This document shows positions 34,519 to 42,564 of a stretch of DNA of 64,000 bases, piece by piece (the stretch's first letter is position 1; each line of letters begins with the position of its first letter). The DNA lies in NCBI GenBank assembly GCA_049653005.1, contig JBASFL010000076.1, forward strand, positions 1 through 64,000, given 5' to 3'. Source of the DNA: UBA2334 sp049653005 (GTDB lineage Bacteria; Pseudomonadota; Gammaproteobacteria; Burkholderiales; Burkholderiaceae_C). The translations under genes and the position numbers were made by a program. The notes beneath the pieces were generated by a model. The model saw only the letters and a program-made list of their open reading frames with translations. It ran no database searches and was not told the origin of the DNA.

Positions 34519-34904
34519 TTGGACCACCTCACAGCCCCTTGGGCGTCCACCTGCCAGGGGCGGGGTGTGTCTTTGCGCTCGGCTTGCGCCAACCAGTCGT
34601 TGGGTGCAGCGGCTGTGGCCAGGTGCGGGGCCGTTTCAGCTTGAGGCACCGTGGAGTGCCGGGGGGCTTTCCAAAGAAACACGGGTGGAAACGCCCATTG
34701 CAAATGGGCCAGCCGGGTTTCCGTGTCGGCCGCAGCCCACTTGGCCACGTAAAGGATGGACAACACGGCCAACACATGCACCACCAGAAAACCCACGACC
34801 ACTGCGGCCACGACGCGGGTACGGCGGTTGAGTGGACGGCTGTCTGCAGGCTGCTCAGCCTGCCCACGGTGTAGCAGCGGTTTGTGTGGGGCGATTCGGG
34901 TCAT
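34515..34904 (-). CDS. Single-helix membrane protein of unknown function
   Basis: A 129-residue protein with a basic cytoplasmic N-terminus (about 30 residues), one hydrophobic helix (about 31 to 55) and a periplasmic tail rich in Ala, Pro and Trp, ending Ala-Val-Arg-Trp-Ser-Lys. No family recognised and no cysteines seen. It sits between, and overlaps by four bases on each side, the Crp-family regulator and PCu(A)C genes, so all three are co-translated and it probably works in the same copper process. Confidence 0.8.
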   Translation of the reverse strand: MTRIAPHKPLLHRGQAEQPADSRPLNRRTRVVAAVVVGFLVVHVLAVLSILYVAKWAAADTETRLAHLQWAFPPVFLWKAPRHSTVPQAETAPHLATAAAPNDWLAQAERKDTPRPWQVDAQGAVRWSK

Positions 34905-35593
34905 GCCATTGCGCCTTCCAGCTGCCGGTCTGGCGCCACTGACAGCCCCAGCGCCTGCGCCGCCGCACGTGCCGAGGCAGATGCGACGGCACCGGCCGCC
35001 GTCCAGGGGCGGGGGCCCGATTTGCGGGTGCGTGGGGGCAGCAGTTGAGACAACGCCCGGCAGACCGTTTCATGCTTGGCATCGACCACCAGTGCCAGCT
35101 CGCGCAGGGCAGGCAGGCTGGCGCGCAGGGCATCGGGGTCTTGGGGCTCGCCCACCAAGGCCGCCGCGTGGCCCAGGACCTTGAGCAGGATGGCCACGCG
35201 GGGCAACACGGGGCCGGTGCGCAGCTGGGCCATGTCGTGGCTGCGCTGCTGCTGTTGCAACAAGGCAGCCACCATGAGTTGCTGGCGCTCGCCCTCGCTG
35301 GCGGGCTCCACGGGCACCAGCACCACATCGGTCAGCGCCTCGGCACGCAGCCGGTGGGGCAAGGGATGGGGTATCTGGCACAGTGCTTCGATGCCCAGCA
35401 AATCGCCTGGCAGTGCCAGGGACATGAGGTGTTGCGCGTCGTGTTCGCGCTGCACCAGGCACAACACGCCTGAAACGACACGCCACAAACGGGCGGTCTG
35501 ACCGGCTTCGAACACGGTGTCGCCCTGGTTGCAAAACCATTGGGCAGAGGGCAAAACGGGGCTGGCTTCAAAGCCAAAAGAAAAGGCAGACAT
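34901..35593 (-). CDS. Crp/Fnr-family regulator
   Basis: A 230-residue regulator: N-terminal cyclic-nucleotide-binding-like beta roll (Gly-Asp-Thr-Val-Phe-Glu-Ala-Gly near residue 24, Leu-Pro-Gly-Asp-Leu-Leu-Gly-Ile-Glu-Ala near 62), a long helix, and a C-terminal region where the winged helix is expected (Val-Cys-Arg-Ala-Leu-Ser-Gln-Leu). No FNR-type Cys cluster is seen. Being first of the three overlapping genes that end with PCu(A)C, it may control copper supply to the oxidases. Effector unknown. Start chosen where the beta roll begins. Confidence 0.85.
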   Translation of the reverse strand: MSAFSFGFEASPVLPSAQWFCNQGDTVFEAGQTARLWRVVSGVLCLVQREHDAQHLMSLALPGDLLGIEALCQIPHPLPHRLRAEALTDVVLVPVEPASEGERQQLMVAALLQQQQRSHDMAQLRTGPVLPRVAILLKVLGHAAALVGEPQDPDALRASLPALRELALVVDAKHETVCRALSQLLPPRTRKSGPRPWTAAGAVASASARAAAQALGLSVAPDRQLEGAMA

Positions 35594-35659
35594 AAACACA
35601 CTCCGACAAAACACTGAAAAGCGGTGCGCCCACGCAAGGACGCGCACCGGCCAAACGGG

Positions 35660-36064
35660 TCAGGTCGAAGCTGGTGGCCCACGGGCCAAAAACCGGTGAA
35701 CAGGGGCTGTGTGTGTGGCGTGCCCGGCCCAGGTGGGGCACGGCGGGGCAACGGAGGGTGTGCGCCCCCACCCATCAAAGTGGGGGGGTGGCGTGCCCCG
35801 GTCGGTGCCCAACACGCAGTAGGCGCAGGACTCCAGGTGGTGCGCCAGGTTTTTGTCGAGCGGGGTTTCAACATCGCCCGTCACCCCGGTTTGCACCCAC
35901 ACCTGGCCCCGTGCGCTACACACCTCCTGCCAGCCGCGCTGGTGCAGGGGTTTGCCGTGGTCGAGCGTGCGGGAAATGGCCGGTGCCAGCGTGGCCAGCA
36001 ACACCAACGCAACAAGCGCCCACACCCAGGCGCGCACCCCACGCCGCGAGGCGGGGTGGTGCAT
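35660..36064 (-). CDS. DUF2946 protein, copy C
   Basis: A 134-residue exported or single-helix protein with Trp-Gln-Glu-Val-Cys-Ser-Ala-Arg-Gly-Gln-Val-Trp-Val and later Glu-Ser-Cys-Ala-Tyr-Cys, the DUF2946 pattern with both downstream cysteines. A His, Pro-rich tail follows. The ATG at 36064 is preferred; another at 36097 lies beside the intergenic repeat. It is 66 bases upstream of the Crp-family regulator gene. Confidence 0.8.
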   Translation of the reverse strand: MHHPASRRGVRAWVWALVALVLLATLAPAISRTLDHGKPLHQRGWQEVCSARGQVWVQTGVTGDVETPLDKNLAHHLESCAYCVLGTDRGTPPPHFDGWGRTPSVAPPCPTWAGHATHTAPVHRFLARGPPAST

Positions 36065-36100
36065 GGCCGACCGGGTGGGGAAACCTGAAATTTGCATGAA

Positions 36101-36146
36101 AAGTGACTTCAGCGCTTGTCTGTATTGAGCTTCAAGCTATCAAACC
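36101..36146 (+). repeat. Comamonadaceae-type intergenic repeat, copy 3
   Basis: A good copy: CAGCGCTTGTCTGTATTGAGC then TTCAAGCTATCAAA. It fills the gap between the Spy-like gene and DUF2946 copy C. Confidence 0.7.
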
Positions 36147-36147
36147 A

Positions 36148-36582
36148 TCAGCGCAAACCGGCCAGGTACAGTCGGGAGAGTTCGGCAAACTGCTCGGCGT
36201 TCAGGGTCTTGCGCAGAAAGTCCGTGCAGGCGTTGCGGCCTTGCATGTGCTTGACTTCAACCTCACCCACCTGCTTCATCAGCTCTTCGCGTTCGGCTTG
36301 GGGCTTGTTTTCCAGAATGGCCATGCGCGCTTGGGCGCGCAGTTCCAAAATCTTTTTCTGCACGGCCAAACGGTTGGGCATGGCTTGCTTGCGGAAGTCT
36401 TCGAGGGCTTTGATCTGTTCGGCGCTCAGTTTCAGATCGGCCTCGTGCTTCATGGTCAGCGGCATCAGCTCGACCACGGGCAGGGCTGCATCGCCGGGCA
36501 CCGATTTGGCTTGGGCCAGACCGGCACCGGCGGCCAAGGCGAGGGCCAAGGTCAGGCTGCGTGCGAGTGTGGTGTGTGTCAT
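36148..36582 (-). CDS. Spy/CpxP-like periplasmic protein
   Basis: A 144-residue exported all-helical protein. After a signal peptide (Gly-Leu-Ala-Gln-Ala-Lys) it has Leu-Lys-Leu-Ser-Ala-Glu-Gln-Ile-Lys, like the LTxxQ motif of Spy/CpxP metal-stress proteins, and long charged helices containing Met and His residues (Met-Gln-Gly-Arg, Lys-His-Met). It probably acts as a periplasmic chaperone or metal sensor in copper stress. It lies between PCu(A)C copy 2 and DUF2946 copy C. Confidence 0.75.
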   Translation of the reverse strand: MTHTTLARSLTLALALAAGAGLAQAKSVPGDAALPVVELMPLTMKHEADLKLSAEQIKALEDFRKQAMPNRLAVQKKILELRAQARMAILENKPQAEREELMKQVGEVEVKHMQGRNACTDFLRKTLNAEQFAELSRLYLAGLR

Positions 36583-36614
36583 GGTTCGACTTTCTTCAGG
36601 GTTAAAAAACGGGG

Positions 36615-37100
36615 TCAGTGCTTCATGCCGCCATGGCCTTGGCCGTGCTGCATGGGTGCATTGCCACCGCCCAAGGCGGTGACGGGGGCTTTGATGTCCT
36701 GGGTGAAGCGCTTTTTGGCATCGTCTTCAAACACCAGGGTGATGGGCACGGTTTCGCCGCCTTTGACTTGCTGCTTCAGGTCCATCAGCATCACGTGGTA
36801 GCCGCCAGGCTTCAGTTCCAGGGTGCGACCTGCGGCCAGGTCCAGGCCGGGAATCTGGCGCATCTTCATCACGTCTTTGTCCATGGCCATTTCGTGGATT
36901 TCAACCACACCTGCCACGGGCGAACTGGCCGACACCAGGCGCGCATTTTTCTCGGGGGTCAGGCGCATGAAGGCACCGGTGGCTTTTTGGCTGGCCACGG
37001 TGCCGCGCACCCAGGCGTCTTCCACTTTCACGGTTTGGGCCCAAAGGGTGGAAGCAGAAAGCACGAGCACGGCGGCTGCAAACAGATTGCGAGAGGTCAT
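36615..37100 (-). CDS. Periplasmic copper chaperone PCu(A)C, copy 2
   Basis: A 161-residue exported PCu(A)C protein with the canonical Cu(I) site: Ile-His-Glu-Met-Ala-Met, then Met-Lys-Met, then Tyr-His-Val-Met-Leu-Met. The C-terminus is Met/His/Gly-rich (Met-Gln-His-Gly-Gln-Gly-His, Met-Lys-His), a typical extra copper-binding tail. It follows the SCO gene after 29 bases and precedes the Spy-like gene, and the SCO/PCu(A)C pairing suggests CuA assembly. Confidence 0.95.
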   Translation of the reverse strand: MTSRNLFAAAVLVLSASTLWAQTVKVEDAWVRGTVASQKATGAFMRLTPEKNARLVSASSPVAGVVEIHEMAMDKDVMKMRQIPGLDLAAGRTLELKPGGYHVMLMDLKQQVKGGETVPITLVFEDDAKKRFTQDIKAPVTALGGGNAPMQHGQGHGGMKH

Positions 37101-37129
37101 GGAAGGTCTCCAGGTCGTTGAGAAAAAGG

Positions 37130-37810
37130 TCAGGCACCGCCCAGCAGGGTGGCGATGTCGGCGGCGTAATCGGCAGCGGATTGCTCGTGGCGCAAGGCCA
37201 CGCGAAAGCGCCCCTGCGGGTCAAACAAATAGCTGAGCGCGGTGTGGTCCATGGTGTACGAGCTGCCGGTGGGCATTTTTTTGTAAAACACCTTGAAGTC
37301 GTCGGCGACCTGTTTGGTTTGGGCCGCATCGCCGTACAGCGCCAAAAAACGCGGGTCGAAGGCGGCCATGTAATCGCGCAGCAGCTCGGGGGTGTCTCGC
37401 TCGGGGTCCACGGTGACGAAGATCACCTGCACCTTGGCCGCCCGATCGGGGCCCAGCAGACGCATCACTTCGCTGGCGCGGGTGAGGGCGGTGGGGCACA
37501 CGTCGGGGCACTGCACAAAGCCGAAATACAACATGACCACCTGGCCCTTGAAGTCGTCCAGCGTGCGGGCTTTGCCGTGCATGTCGGTGAGGGCAAAGCC
37601 TTTGCCGTAGGGCGCGCCGGTCACGTCGATGCCTTTGAACGACGGGGCGCTTCCGCCCTGGCCGGGCCACTTGTCGCAGCCGCTAAGCCCCAACAGCGCG
37701 GGGGCCAGGCCGACCCAACCACCCCAGCAAACCACCTGCCGCCGGTTGACGTGGCGACGGTCAATGCCTGTGGACGTGGAACCAGCTGAGAGAGAAAAAA
37801 TATTGGGCAT
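37130..37810 (-). CDS. SCO1/SenC copper metallochaperone
   Basis: A 226-residue SCO protein with a hydrophobic anchor or lipobox (Leu-Ser-Gly-Cys near residue 45), a thioredoxin fold with the copper-binding Cys pair in Gln-Cys-Pro-Asp-Val-Cys-Pro and the third ligand His in Met-Asp-His-Thr-Ala. It delivers copper to, or reduces, the CuA site of cytochrome oxidase. The ATG at 37810 gives standard length. It heads the SCO-PCu(A)C-Spy group, 96 bases after DUF2946 copy D. Confidence 0.95.
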   Translation of the reverse strand: MPNIFSLSAGSTSTGIDRRHVNRRQVVCWGGWVGLAPALLGLSGCDKWPGQGGSAPSFKGIDVTGAPYGKGFALTDMHGKARTLDDFKGQVVMLYFGFVQCPDVCPTALTRASEVMRLLGPDRAAKVQVIFVTVDPERDTPELLRDYMAAFDPRFLALYGDAAQTKQVADDFKVFYKKMPTGSSYTMDHTALSYLFDPQGRFRVALRHEQSAADYAADIATLLGGA

Positions 37811-37906
37811 GTGCCACCTGACGAACCGCGGCCGTGGATGGCGCGCAAAACAACTCAACACACCCGGCAAGCCCATGGACGGGGTGCCGGATGCACGGGG
37901 AGAAGG

Positions 37907-38317
37907 TCAGGCGGAGGCAGGGGGCGCGCGCGATTGCGCGGCAGCCCACACAAACAGTGGGCGGGGGGCGTGCAGGAAGGCGGGTGGGGTATCAGGCCCA
38001 AACACCAAAGGGGCGAACAGTGGTTGGGCCACGGCTGAAAGACCCACCATCGGGCTGTGAGTGGCACACCAACCGCAAGGGTCCAAAGAGGGTTTGGAGC
38101 CCAGTGGGGTGTGGGCCCCAGAAGCCACGTCGTCAGCTGCTTGGGCAGCGTCTTTCACCCAGGCCATGCCACTGACGGTGCACACCTCGACCCAACCCTG
38201 GCCGTCAGCCGGGGCGCGCACCACGGCGTGTGACAACACCGGCAGCAAGCTGCCCAACAGCAGCGCCAAGGCGGCAAGCCAGGCGGTCAGTTGGCGGTGG
38301 GCACGGCGGGTGAACAT
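37907..38317 (-). CDS. DUF2946 protein, copy D
   Basis: A 136-residue protein with Arg-rich N-terminus, hydrophobic helix, Trp-Val-Glu-Val-Cys-Thr-Val-Ser-Gly-Met-Ala-Trp-Val, and Asp-Pro-Cys-Gly-Trp-Cys-Ala-Thr-His, the full DUF2946 signature. The start at 38317 is 9 bases downstream of a perfect inverted repeat, so this may be the first gene of the SCO operon under operator control. Confidence 0.83.
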   Translation of the reverse strand: MFTRRAHRQLTAWLAALALLLGSLLPVLSHAVVRAPADGQGWVEVCTVSGMAWVKDAAQAADDVASGAHTPLGSKPSLDPCGWCATHSPMVGLSAVAQPLFAPLVFGPDTPPAFLHAPRPLFVWAAAQSRAPPASA

Positions 38318-38326
38318 GGGTCGCGA

Positions 38327-38350
38327 GTCTATCAGCCCTGGCTGATAGAC
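38327..38350. promoter_or_regulatory. Perfect 11-bp inverted repeat before the DUF2946-SCO operon
   Basis: GTCTATCAGCC, a 2-base spacer, and its exact complement. It is 9 bases upstream of the DUF2946 copy D start and 124 bases upstream of the divergent GGDEF/EAL start, a suitable place for a dimeric repressor site. Confidence 0.6.
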
Positions 38351-38474
38351 CACGACCGAGCACGCCAGCCCCCCCAGCTTGCACACAAAAGAAACGCCAC
38401 GCTCGGGGGCGGCGGTATACAGTCAAAGTCCTTTCATGCTGCGTGGTTATGCGGGCCGAAAAGGCACAAAACAC

Positions 38475-41126
38475 ATGAACACAGCCCCCACCCCCGAACC
38501 CTGCCCCGAGCGACAGCAGCAGATACAAGACCTGCTGCTGTCTCTGGCCACCGCGTTCATCGACCCCGACCTGGCCCAACTGGACACCGCGCTGCAACAG
38601 GCCTTGTCCGACATGGCCCAGCTTGTCAGCGCCGACCGCGCCTACCTGCTGTCTTACGACCTGGATACCCAAACCGGCACCCACACCCACGAATGGTGCG
38701 CGCCGGGGGTGGCGCCCCACATCCAGCTTTTTCAGGGGGTGCCCCTGGCCGATTACGCCGACTGGGTGGGGCCCCACCTGCGTGGTGAAGCCATTTGTGT
38801 GGACGACGTGTCCGCCCTGCCCCCCGGCGGCCTGAAGGCGTTGCTGCAAGCCCTTCACCTGAAGGGCACGCTGGCCCTGCCCCTGATGGATGGCCCCACC
38901 TGCCTGGGCTGCGTGGGGTTTGACGCCGCGCGGGCCGCGGTGCCCTACCTGCGAGAACACGTGCAACTGCTGGCCTTGTTCGCCCGCTTGCTGGTGAATG
39001 TGCGGCGCAAGCAGCGGGCCGCGCACGCCCTTCAAGCCCAACGCGACACGCTGCAACTCATCCTGGACCATGCGCCCATCGGCATCTGGCTGCAAAACGG
39101 CCAGGGCAAAGTGGCCTTTGCCAACCGCGCGTTTTGCCAGGCCATTGGGGTGTCGGAAGACCGGTTCAAGGCGGTGGACCACTACGCCCAGCTGATCCCG
39201 CCCGACTTCAGGGCCCAATGCCTGGCCTCGGACGGCAAAGCCCTGGCCAGCCCGGGCACCAGCGAAACCCACCAGCGGCTGCCGTTTGCCGACGGGCGCG
39301 TGCACGACCTGCGCGTCATCAAAGCCGTCAAGCGCGACGCACAGGGCCACCCCGAATGCCTGGTGGGCCTGAGCGTGGACATCACCGACGACCTGGCCAA
39401 ACAACACGCCCTGGGCGAAAGTGAAGAACGCCTGCGCATGGCACTGGCCGCCGCCAAACAGGCCTGGTTTGAAGTGGACGTGGCCACCGGCCATGTCACG
39501 CTCAGCCCCGAATACCCGGAACTGATCGGGCACGACCTGTCGGCCCAGGTGTCCAACATGGCGACCTGGAAGGACCACGTACACCCCGACGACCGCGAAC
39601 ACGCCGTGGCGATGTTCCAGCGGGTGGTGCGCGAGGGCGGCCCCTTGTCGGTGGACTACCGCCGCCAAACCGCCACCGGGGGCTGGAAATGGCTGCGTTC
39701 GGTGGGCAAAGTCAGCGGGCGAGACGCGCAAGGCAACCCGCTGCGGGTGGTGGGCATACACACCGACATCCACGAGCTGAAAACCCACGAAATCCAGCTG
39801 GAGCGCATGGCCCACTTCGATGCGCTGACGGGGCTGCCCAACCGCGTGCTGCTGGCCGACCGGCTGCACCAGGCCATGGTGCAGGCGCAGCGCCACGACC
39901 GCACGCTGGCCGTGCTCTACCTGGACCTGGACGGGTTCAAACGCGTGAACGACACCCACGGCCACGACACGGGCGACCAGCTGCTCAAGGCCTTGTCGCT
40001 GCGTCTGGGGGCCGCCCTGCGCGAAGGCGACACCATGGCCCGCCTGGGTGGCGACGAATTTGTGGCCGTGTTGCAAGACGTGCCCGACCTCGCCGCGTGC
40101 CGCCCCGTGCTGGAGCGCCTGCTGGCCGCTGCGCGCCAGCCCCTGGCGCTGGGCGACACGCCCGTGACCATCTCGGCCAGCCTGGGCATGACGTTTTTCC
40201 CGCAAAGCGAAGACGTGGACGGCGACCAGCTGCTGCGCCAGGCCGACCAGGCCATGTACCAGGCCAAACTGCTGGGCAAAAACCGCTTTGCGGTGTTTGA
40301 CACCGCGCAGGCACGCGAAGCCCAGGGGCGGCAACAAACCCTGAACCGGTTGCGCGAGGCGCTGGCACACGGCGAGTTTGTGCTGCATTTCCAGCCCCAG
40401 GTGAACATGCGCACGGGTGAGGTGGTGGGCGCAGAAGCGCTCATCCGCTGGCAACACCCCACCCAAGGCCTGCTGGGCCCGGGCACGTTTTTGCCCGCCC
40501 TTGCGGGCCATGCCCTGGCCATTGAGGTGGGGGAGTGGGTGCTGGCCACCGCGCTGCGCACCCTGCTGGACTGGCGCGCCGCCGGGCTGGAGTTGCCGGT
40601 CAGCGTCAACGTGGACGCGCAGCAACTGCAACACCCCGACTTTGTGCCCACCCTGCAAGCCTTGCTGCAAGCCCACCCCGGCGTGCGCCCCGGCGACCTG
40701 GAGCTGGAAGTGGTGGAGTCCAGCGCCTTGGACGACGTGGAGCAAGCCGGCCAGACCATGGCGCGGTGTGCCGCGTTGGGTGTGGGTTTTGCGCTGGACG
40801 ACTTTGGCACGGGCTATGCCTCGCTCACGTACCTGCGCCGTTTGCCCGCCGGGCTGCTGAAAATCGACCAGAGTTTTGTGCGTGACATGCTGGACGACCC
40901 CGACGACCTGGCGCTGATGAAAGGCGTGATCGGGCTGGCCAATGCCTTCCGGCGGCAGGTCATTGCCGAAGGGGTGGAAACCGCCGAGCAAGCCACCGTG
41001 CTGCTGGCCATGGGGTGTGACTGGGGCCAGGGCTTTGGCATTGCCCGGCCCATGCCGGGTGCCGATCTGCCCGCCTGGGTGGCCGGCTGGCAGCCACCGG
41101 CCGATTGGCAGCGCCACACCGCGTGA
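38475..41126 (+). CDS. GGDEF/EAL cyclic-di-GMP protein with GAF and PAS sensors
   Basis: An 883-residue cytosolic protein. Order: GAF-like domain (about 10 to 175), PAS (about 195 to 310), PAS-PAC (about 320 to 440), GGDEF (intact Gly-Gly-Asp-Glu-Phe at about 525) and EAL (Gly-Ala-Glu-Ala-Leu-Ile-Arg-Trp at about 652, Asp-Asp-Phe-Gly-Thr-Gly-Tyr and Lys-Ile-Asp-Gln-Ser-Phe later). Both the cyclase and phosphodiesterase motifs look intact, so net activity cannot be told. The ATG at 38475 was picked because the GAF fold begins soon after; upstream ATGs are possible. It is divergent from the DUF2946-SCO genes. Confidence 0.94.
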   Translation: MNTAPTPEPCPERQQQIQDLLLSLATAFIDPDLAQLDTALQQALSDMAQLVSADRAYLLSYDLDTQTGTHTHEWCAPGVAPHIQLFQGVPLADYADWVGPHLRGEAICVDDVSALPPGGLKALLQALHLKGTLALPLMDGPTCLGCVGFDAARAAVPYLREHVQLLALFARLLVNVRRKQRAAHALQAQRDTLQLILDHAPIGIWLQNGQGKVAFANRAFCQAIGVSEDRFKAVDHYAQLIPPDFRAQCLASDGKALASPGTSETHQRLPFADGRVHDLRVIKAVKRDAQGHPECLVGLSVDITDDLAKQHALGESEERLRMALAAAKQAWFEVDVATGHVTLSPEYPELIGHDLSAQVSNMATWKDHVHPDDREHAVAMFQRVVREGGPLSVDYRRQTATGGWKWLRSVGKVSGRDAQGNPLRVVGIHTDIHELKTHEIQLERMAHFDALTGLPNRVLLADRLHQAMVQAQRHDRTLAVLYLDLDGFKRVNDTHGHDTGDQLLKALSLRLGAALREGDTMARLGGDEFVAVLQDVPDLAACRPVLERLLAAARQPLALGDTPVTISASLGMTFFPQSEDVDGDQLLRQADQAMYQAKLLGKNRFAVFDTAQAREAQGRQQTLNRLREALAHGEFVLHFQPQVNMRTGEVVGAEALIRWQHPTQGLLGPGTFLPALAGHALAIEVGEWVLATALRTLLDWRAAGLELPVSVNVDAQQLQHPDFVPTLQALLQAHPGVRPGDLELEVVESSALDDVEQAGQTMARCAALGVGFALDDFGTGYASLTYLRRLPAGLLKIDQSFVRDMLDDPDDLALMKGVIGLANAFRRQVIAEGVETAEQATVLLAMGCDWGQGFGIARPMPGADLPAWVAGWQPPADWQRHTA

Positions 41127-41131
41127 ACCCA

Positions 41132-41151
41132 GGGGCCGGGGAACCGGCCCC
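41132..41151. terminator. GC hairpin between convergent genes
   Basis: GGGGCCGG, loop GGAA, CCGGCCCC: a perfect 8-bp stem between the stops of the GGDEF/EAL gene and aroK. No T-tract follows, so it may be only a weak terminator on either strand. Confidence 0.45.
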
Positions 41152-41154
41152 GTG

Positions 41155-41724
41155 TCAAACGGCTGGGCGGCTGAGCTCTTGCTGTTCCAGCTGCATGGCC
41201 ACGTGGCCCACCACCGACGACACCGACGGCCGCCCGGTTTCAACGATGTGGTGTGCCGCCTCGCGGTACAGCGGGTCGCGCACGCGGTGCAGCTCTTTCA
41301 GGCGGCCCAAGGGGTCGTCCACCTGCAACAACGGCCGGGTTTTGTCGTGGCGCAGGCGGCGAAAAATGTCGTCGGGGTTGGACTTCAGGTACACCACCCA
41401 GCCGTGTTCGCGCAGCACCTGGCGGTTGCTGGCGCGCAGCGGCGTGCCACCGCCGGTGGACAACACGATGCCGGGCAACCGGGCCAGTTCGGCAATGGTG
41501 GCCTCTTCGCGGTCGCGGAAGGCCTGTTCACCGGCCTGCTCGAAATACTCGCGGATGGAGCAGCCCAGGTTTTTTTCCAACACATGGTCGGAGTCGTAAA
41601 AGTCACGGCCCAGGCGGCGGGCCAGGTGGCGGCCCACGGTGGACTTGCCCGAACCGGGCAACCCCACCAGAAACACCGAAGTGGGCACCCCCAGGGGGGA
41701 CACGGGCGCAGCAAACGTGTTCAA
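41155..41724 (-). CDS. aroK: Shikimate kinase
   Basis: A 189-residue shikimate kinase, which phosphorylates shikimate at the 3-hydroxyl in aromatic amino acid synthesis. It has the P-loop Gly-Leu-Pro-Gly-Ser-Gly-Lys-Ser-Thr, substrate-binding Asp-Ser-Asp near residue 46, Phe-Arg-x-x-Glu and Gly-Gly-Gly-Thr-Pro. The frame stays open far upstream through the acyltransferase gene. The start is most likely the TTG at 41724: GGAGG lies 5 bases upstream, and TTG overlaps the acyltransferase stop (TTTGA). AroK is normally beside aroB; here it ends the pyr operon. Confidence 0.92.
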   Translation of the reverse strand: MNTFAAPVSPLGVPTSVFLVGLPGSGKSTVGRHLARRLGRDFYDSDHVLEKNLGCSIREYFEQAGEQAFRDREEATIAELARLPGIVLSTGGGTPLRASNRQVLREHGWVVYLKSNPDDIFRRLRHDKTRPLLQVDDPLGRLKELHRVRDPLYREAAHHIVETGRPSVSSVVGHVAMQLEQQELSRPAV

Positions 41725-42533
41725 ACGGCCCTCCGGGCGGCGGCGGGCGCGGGGGCCCGTGGGGTAATTGTGTGGGGAGAGGTCACCAACGTTTGGGCCA
41801 TCACGCCGATGCCCGTGCGCAAATCTTGCGCCCAGGCGCGGCGGTCGCGGCCCTGCGACAGCTCGGGCTCGGCCCACTGCACGCTGGCCACCAGGGGTGG
41901 GCTGCTGAAGGTGCGCCACAGCGAGGCCAGCAGCGTGGTGTCGCCAATGTAGGTGGGCGCATCGCTGCGCTGGCCGGTGGCGGCGTCCAGGTAAGCCAGG
42001 GCCACGGCCTGCACCGGGGCTGGGGCGGCAATGGGGGCTTGCAACACGTTGGCATGGAAGGGCAGCAGTTCGCGCCCGTCGCCGGTGGTGCCTTCGGGGA
42101 ACACGGCCAACACGTCGCCCTCGCGCAGGGCTTCCACCATGTGGTGCACCACCCGCATGGCGTCGCGGCGGCTGGTCCGTTCGATGTAGAGCGTGCCCGC
42201 CCCGGTGATGAGGGTGCCCAGCAAGGGCCAGTGCTTCACATCGGCCTTGGACACGAAACGGGCCGGGCGCACGGCGTTCAGCACCAAGATGTCGAGCCAC
42301 GAAATGTGGTTGGCCACCACCAGCAGGGGGCCGTTGGCCGGGGGCACGCCGCCCGTGCGCAGCGACACGCCCATGGTCTGCAACATCTGCAACGACCAGG
42401 CCTGCACCTGCCGCTGGCGTTCGCCGGGGGTCAGGCGGTGGAACGTGCGGTGGATGGTCCACAGCCCGCGCAGCACATGGCCCAGCGCGCGCACCACGCG
42501 CACGGCGGCCAGCAGGTGTCGGGTGAGGCCCAT
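41721..42533 (-). CDS. 1-acyl-glycerol-3-phosphate acyltransferase-like (PlsC family)
   Basis: A 270-residue membrane-associated acyltransferase. The catalytic motif Asn-His-Ile-Ser-Trp-Leu-Asp (HX4D) and the Phe-Pro-Glu-Gly-Thr-Thr motif are present, with a hydrophobic N-terminal region. It probably acylates lysophosphatidic acid or a related lipid. The gene lies 31 bases after pyrX in the pyr operon, a common arrangement in betaproteobacteria, and its stop overlaps the aroK TTG. Confidence 0.9.
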   Translation of the reverse strand: MGLTRHLLAAVRVVRALGHVLRGLWTIHRTFHRLTPGERQRQVQAWSLQMLQTMGVSLRTGGVPPANGPLLVVANHISWLDILVLNAVRPARFVSKADVKHWPLLGTLITGAGTLYIERTSRRDAMRVVHHMVEALREGDVLAVFPEGTTGDGRELLPFHANVLQAPIAAPAPVQAVALAYLDAATGQRSDAPTYIGDTTLLASLWRTFSSPPLVASVQWAEPELSQGRDRRAWAQDLRTGIGVMAQTLVTSPHTITPRAPAPAAARRAV

Positions 42534-42564
42534 GGGTTGATCCGCTTCGGTGTCGGGTTCGGGG

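Noticed and set aside
38205..41243. Very long open frame antisense to the GGDEF/EAL gene, and similar long antisense frames elsewhere
   Set aside because: These are by-products of high GC in the third codon position. Their translations are His/Gln/Gly-rich and lack family features.
41155..42462. A 435-residue fusion of acyltransferase-region sequence with shikimate kinase
   Set aside because: The upstream part is out of frame with the real acyltransferase; aroK has its own TTG start with a GGAGG site.
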